Below are positions 58,773 through 64,000 of a stretch of 64,000 nt of DNA, one piece after another. Position 1 is the first letter of the stretch, and each line of letters begins with the position of its first letter. The notes beneath the pieces were generated by a model. It searched no databases. It worked only from the letters and a program-made list of their open reading frames with translations, and was not told the origin of the DNA. Source of the DNA: Gigaspora rosea (lineage: Eukaryota > Glomeromycota > Glomeromycetes > Diversisporales > Gigasporaceae); assembly GCA_003550325.1 (NCBI GenBank), contig QKWP01001278.1:24224-88223 (forward strand), in the 5' to 3' direction. Position numbers and translations under genes: made by a program.

Positions 58773-59613
58773 CAGTGTTTAAAATTCAAATCTAAAGTTA
58801 TGTTCTCAAAAGAACATAATTTAAATTTTTATTGTTCTCAAAAACTTTTTAATATTCATTATATATTAAATAAATTTAATATTAATTTTTAAAAAATGTT
58901 CATATTCTATACTTACAATTCACATACTAAGTTCATACTTATCTATTAATAATTTTTTAAAGTTTGTATATAATTCTTTATATTTTTTCAACATAACACA
59001 ATATATTATACAAATCAATTTCTAATAATTTTGTTAAATTTCAAGTGCTTTTCATATTTGATTATAACAAAACAAGACTTTCTATAATATTTTACTGATA
59101 CTATTGGTAAATGAGATAAATTAGAATCAAATTACTTTGTTATTTAACTATTTAAATTTCATACTAACAAAAACTTTGTATCTTTTTGCTTGCTTAGTAT
59201 TAGCATATCATTTGACACAAATCATCTATATAAGTTTATACAATAATAATACTCTTGCACAATTAATGAATGTTTTATTTTAAAAATCTTTAAAGATGAT
59301 TTTATTAATATTTATTTGTTATCTATATTGTACAACTTTAAATATAAGTGCTATACATAGTATGTATATACATATGTACATATGTATATACATATATATA
59401 TTTATGCAGAATTTGTCATAATCAAATTACATTATCAAATTGATGAACATTTTATATAATTTATTGTTCTTATTAATAAATCTAGAACATAAAAATTTTA
59501 TAAATGTTCTCTTTGAACAATCAAATAAGAGAACCTTTTTTATAAATATTAATGTTCTTAAAAAAATTCAAATGTTCATTGAGAACCATGAGAACATTGA
59601 ATTTTAAACACTG
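58773..59613. mobile_element. hAT-like element with GTTCT/AGAAC words
   Basis: CAGTGTTTAAAATTCAA occurs inverted at both ends. Flanks GTGGTATG and GTAGTATG match at 7 of 8. Words GTTCTCAAAAGAACAT, TGTTCTC, AGAACAT and GAGAACC fill both margins; the middle is AT-rich with no transposase. A right end of the same family is at 4862-4933. Confidence 0.85.
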
Positions 59614-60102
59614 GTAGTATGAATTTCCGTGTTTATATTCATTCAGTAAGACCTTACAAAATTGATAATTTTTTTACTTCGTATTAATATTCACTAATCT
59701 CAAAACTAAAACATTAGTTTACTAGATATAGTCAACAAAAAAATACTAGATGTTTTAGATAATCTTCAATTATTTTAATTAACAGTATTTTATATCTTGT
59801 GTGTTATAATTTTATAGTAGCTGTATAGATGTGATTTAGATCAAATACGTATGAGTGATATTGTTTAATTTAATATAAGCTAAAAGTTGAAATGCGTCTC
59901 TAGTAGATAGTGATAACAGAAATATAGAGTCAAATTACTATTTAAAAATATATAATTAAATAAAGCTTCGCTGATAATAAATAATTTGATAACGGATAAT
60001 AAATCATTTGAAATTGTTATTGATTTTAATCATATTTTTTGATTAACAAATGTCACATTATTAATTTAATTGGTTAATGGTCATGTTTTGATCATTATAT
60101 CA
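59614..60102. other. AT-rich flank
   Basis: Tail of the interrupted zinc-finger frame to about 59690, then AT-rich sequence with no feature. Confidence 0.35.
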
Positions 60103-60439
60103 CAGGTCAAAAACCAATATATCGGGTACCTATCGGGTACCATATTACTATAATTGAAAAATATATAAAATACTACATATCGACCTATCATACATATATC
60201 ATATAGTTTGAATATATCGGGTACCCGATGTGTATATGTAATAAAAATAATTTTTAAATCTACATATATTATAATTCTAAATCATTGTTTACAATGCATA
60301 TATTCTATATATTCAAAAAATTTATCCTTTACAATATAAAAAATTAATTTTTACTACTTAAAATTTTTTTAATTTGAAATATATCGGGTACCCGATAAAT
60401 ACAGTATTAACTAGCGATAGATAACAGATTGCATCTATA

Positions 60440-60547
60440 GCGCATATATGCAATAATGGGAATAAAAGTAAATTTCTGGTTATTCTCATAGTAAGGCCGG
60501 AATTTTTATTCCCACCATATTTTATTCCCACTATTGCATATATGCGC
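60440..60547. repeat. Foldback MITE nested in the GGGTACCC element
   Basis: GCGCATATATGCAATAATGG, then GAATAAAA, faces its near-exact complement (TTTTATTCCCACTATTGCAT...). Confidence 0.75.
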
Positions 60548-61062
60548 AGGAAACAATAAATAAATAAATAAAGCAAACACGTTTTTTTTTATTCACTTCT
60601 TAAATTTTTATTTATTTTTATTTTACATGTATTGTTCCTGGTTTAGCACGACTTTAATCGTTTAATTTTTTATTTTAATTGTTTATTAAATTTTTAAATT
60701 TTTATATAGCATTACATTTGTTTTTTTATATTATTTTCTTTCTTTTTAATTTTTTTTTTATTTTAATTTTAATCTTTTTTTTTTATTTTCGGTTTTATTT
60801 TTTTTATTTGTTTTTTTTATTTTGATTTTATTTTTTTTTATTTTTTTATTTTTGATTTTATTTTTTTTTTTATTTTCGTTTTTATTTTTTTTATTTTTTT
60901 TTTCATTTTTATTTTTTTTATTTGTTTTTTTTATTTCGATTTTATTTTTTTTTATTTTTTTTTATTTTCGATTTTAATTTTTTTTTATTTTTGATTTTAT
61001 TTTTTTAATTTTTATTTTTTTTTATTTTTTTTATTTTCGTTTTTATCTTTTTTTTTATTTTC

Positions 61063-61587
61063 NNNNNNNNNNNNNNNNNNNNNNNNNNNNNNNNNNNNNN
61101 NNNNNNNNNNNNNNNNNNNNNNNNNNNNNNNNNNNNNNNNNNNNNNNNNNNNNNNNNNNNNNNNNNNNNNNNNNNNNNNNNNNNNNNNNNNNNNNNNNNN
61201 NNNNNNNNNNNNNNNNNNNNNNNNNNNNNNNNNNNNNNNNNNNNNNNNNNNNNNNNNNNNNNNNNNNNNNNNNNNNNNNNNNNNNNNNNNNNNNNNNNNN
61301 NNNNNNNNNNNNNNNNNNNNNNNNNNNNNNNNNNNNNNNNNNNNNNNNNNNNNNNNNNNNNNNNNNNNNNNNNNNNNNNNNNNNNNNNNNNNNNNNNNNN
61401 NNNNNNNNNNNNNNNNNNNNNNNNNNNNNNNNNNNNNNNNNNNNNNNNNNNNNNNNNNNNNNNNNNNNNNNNNNNNNNNNNNNNNNNNNNNNNNNNNNNN
61501 NNNNNNNNNNNNNNNNNNNNNNNNNNNNNNNNNNNNNNNNNNNNNNNNNNNNNNNNNNNNNNNNNNNNNNNNNNNNNNNNNNNNNNN
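61063..61587. other. Assembly gap (525 N)
   Basis: Run of N flanked on both sides by T-rich TTTTTATTTT low-complexity sequence; true length unknown. Confidence 0.98.
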
Positions 61588-61989
61588 TTTTTTTTTAATT
61601 AATTTTTTTTTTATTTTATTTTCGTTATTTTTTATTTAATAATAATTTAATTTTTTTTATTTTTAAAATCGTTTTTTATATTTATTTATTGTACTATATG
61701 TGTCTGATATATGTCCGATATCCTATATGACCCTACACATATTGGGTACCCTATAATATATATCGGGTACATGATGCATTACAGAATTTATATATGCGAT
61801 ATGTATACGCCATGTATATGGCATGTATACTATATGTGTACTATATGTGTCCGATATCCTATATGAACTCTACACATATCGGGTATGTGTATAAATATAT
61901 CCTACACATATCGGTCACATATCATATATATATAGTATACATATCGGGTACCCGATATTATACCGATGTGCATCGTTTTGACCTGTGTA

Positions 61990-62151
61990 TGTGATAAACC
62001 CGAATTTGTGACAATATTGAGTGGAAACAATTCCGCCCATATATTTTTTAAAAAGTAATAATTCTTGTCCAGGTATGGCTGATACTTTATCCAGAGTATG
62101 ATCAACAATTTTTTTAGGGTGTTTTAACAACCAATCAAAATGAACTTCCAT
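61990..62151 (-). CDS. Truncated unknown ORF next to the GGGTACCC element
   Basis: ATG at 62151, then MEVHFDWLLKHPKKIVDHTL, DKVSAIPGQELLLFKKYMGG and IVSTQYCHKFGFIT up to the element end. The composition is protein-like and unlike the AT repeats nearby. The open frame runs on into the element, so this looks like a gene start cut by the insertion. No family recognised. Confidence 0.35.
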
Positions 62152-64000
62152 TATGCTAAAACATATGGGCCGATTTGGATCTTTTAGTGATGTTTTCGAA
62201 TAAGATCTTCAAAATTGTAACAATCAAATTAATATTGATAGTGATTATTGTGAATTTTTCTTACATTAAAATAGATCCCATGATGAAATGATATTTTTAA
62301 CCAATCACAAGTTATCATTTCGAAAAAGTTTCTTGAAATTGCTAGTATGGGAATTGGTTGGGAATTGGTTTTTCGCGAAATTAACTCTACAACAATTAAA
62401 AGATAGTTAGCTAAATGGTAGGTATAACACTTTGCAAGGTGTCTAGAGCATTAGCAAAATTTTATACCCTCTTTTTCATCTTGTTGTCTTTGTTATCCTT
62501 GTATTTTTTTATTTATATTTGATTTAAACATTTAGATTGTCTTAGTATATTAATCTTTGGGAATTGGTTTTCAGTAGAATTTACAGTAAGTAAATATAAT
62601 AACTGTAGACATGATATTTTTATACTATATTTTTCATCTTTATATACATTTTCTTAATATTTTTATGCTTATATTTTATTTAAAATGTTTAGGTTATTTG
62701 TGTACAAAATTTTTAAGTCATTTGTGTACAAACCTTTTACTTGTATCAAACGCGGGAATCATTGTTATTTTGAATATTTTGAATAAAAAGATTCTTAATA
62801 AGATGTTTTGAAAGTGTTTTTTAAAGGTTTATCTTGAAATTATATTCCAGAAAAATATTTATTGCAGTATGAAATGGTATTTTGAAATATTTGCTACGAA
62901 GTAAAAGTTATTAGTATAAAGTAACTTCTTCCAAAATAAATTTTTTTTAAAATTTTAAATTTTTCTATTATATCGCAATCTTTCATGTGATTAATTCTCA
63001 TAATATCTGTTTATCTGTTGATATCAAATATCAGATATGTGTACAAGTTGTGTACACGTGTATGTTTTATATTAAACAACCAATTGTCACATATGTGATA
63101 TTATTGTAAGGAAACAAATGGGCCCATATGAAAAGCATAGAGGAAACTCGTGTTTTATAGAAAATCACAAGTTATAATATTTGTGTGATTGGCTAATTAA
63201 TATAGATCCAAATATGATTATTGACCAATCAAATCAATTAAAACTTCTTTTAATTTTGTAAAATATGCAAAAAAATGGATTTATAATTAATAAAAGTAAA
63301 GCATTTTTAATACTAAAGTAATTTTATTATATTTTTAACTAGGGTTATTTATATCCTGCAATGGTGGGTATTCTTATTTTTCGCACTTCTGATCATACCA
63401 ATCAGGTGATTGATTTTGTGTAATGATCGAATATAAACAAAGACAAAAAATGTAAACAAAAATTAAAAAATCTAACTATTTTAAGAAAAATAAAGTTATT
63501 ACAAAAAATTTTTCACTTATATGTAAAATTTCATACTGAACAAGTTTACTTAGAAGACTTAAGAAAATTATCTTAGTAGGCTTTAAGATATTATCAAAAA
63601 ACTAAAGAAAAAATAAAAAAATGAAAATATCCTAAAATTCTATTAAAATAATCTTTGTTTGGCACCTAAGTAAACTTGCATAGCATAAAATTTTGCATAT
63701 AAATGCATTATCTAAAAATATTTTTTATTAATATTATATGAGATATTGTTAAAATAAAAAATAACACCAAAATTATAATTTAACAATTAACTAATCAAAA
63801 TCGAAATGTGAGATGCAATGTAGATTGCTGGATGTGAGACATACATTTTTCCTTTCAACTATTAAATTTTACTGAAAACATGTTACATCCAACATGTTAT
63901 ACTCCGTAGTCTATACTACTGTAATTAAACCACACCATCATACTTATTATACTATATATTAAAGGTAGTTTGATATATTATATGTATATGTATCATAGTT
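62152..64000. other. AT-rich stretch without genes
   Basis: GGGAATTGGTT repeats (62347, 62361, 62560) and palindromes around 63020-63100 (GATATCAAATATCAGATAT, GTGTACAAGTTGTGTACAC) are the only structure seen. AAGTAAACTTG near 63672 matches words in the 41.3 kb foldback. Confidence 0.35.

Larger units (their letters stand above)
60103..61985. mobile_element. Element with ATCGGGTACCCGAT words, contains assembly gap
   Basis: CAGGTCAAAA at the left faces the same sequence inverted (TTTTGACCTG) at the right. ATCGGGTACC/GGTACCCGAT words occur about eight times in the margins (60120-60385 and 61740-61960). The middle is a T/TTTTTATTTT low-complexity tract with 525 Ns. A clear 8-bp target duplication was not seen, so the ends are less certain than for the other word-array elements. 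Confidence 0.6.

Noticed and set aside
1-64000. CRISPR arrays, bacterial operons, tRNA or rRNA genes
   Set aside because: None seen; spliced introns and gene families are eukaryotic, and regular repeats are satellites or transposon words.

Overview
The window is very AT-rich, gene-poor eukaryotic DNA. It looks like an arbuscular mycorrhizal fungus (Glomeromycotina, probably Rhizophagus or a close relative). Supporting signs are small GT-AG introns, a kinase-like gene with a four-helix N-terminal region and Sel1 repeats, F-box/LRR genes with phrases such as SCALVSRHWCKMSIPILW, a DUF7025-type AAA ATPase, a short zinc-cluster ORF and dense miniature transposons. The organism call is inference from gene families; no rRNA or tRNA was seen.

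Layout. 1-7.6 kb: miniature elements, a nearly intact Tigger/pogo transposon (1478-4757) and decayed coding sequence. 8.1-10.9 kb: a five-exon minus-strand gene (700 aa: four-helix domain, pseudokinase, Sel1). 11-12.3 kb: a cluster of ACCCGGGT words. 12.6-16.0 kb: a five-exon AAA ATPase (719 aa) with a recent hAT-like miniature element in an intron. 16.2-29.5 kb: nested repeats, with a pogo-like pair of ends at 18488 and 25322 enclosing a Tc1-like foldback element, a Helitron 3' end and a 2 kb tandem array. 29.6-36.4 kb: a segmental duplication in two copies, each carrying a secreted GH16-like glucanase gene (both damaged) and each carrying one transposon missing from the other copy. 37-48 kb: tandem TIR elements, a decayed minisatellite interrupted by hAT-like elements and a large inverted repeat. 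48-50 kb: an F-box/LRR pseudogene split by a TTAA-flanked element. 50.4 kb: a zinc-cluster ORF. 52.6-54.5 kb: a single-exon F-box/LRR gene with a C-terminal membrane anchor. 55.7-56.1 kb: a small two-exon gene of unknown function, with a broken relative at 16.2-16.7 kb. 58-62 kb: a zinc-finger fragment split by a hAT-like element, then a GGGTACCC-word element holding a 525-base gap. The rest is AT-rich sequence without recognisable genes.

The strongest non-gene signal is a set of hAT-like miniature elements. They share a [T/C]AG-type start and exact or near-exact 8-bp target duplications, but each fills its subterminal region with its own repeated self-complementary word (GGTGCACC, TCAAAT/ATTTGA, AAATGACC/GGTCATTT, GGTTCA/TGAACC, GTTCT/AGAAC, GGGTACCC, ACCCGGGT). 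The genes do not form an obvious pathway. The kinase-like, F-box/LRR and AAA genes belong to large, expanded families typical of these fungi.
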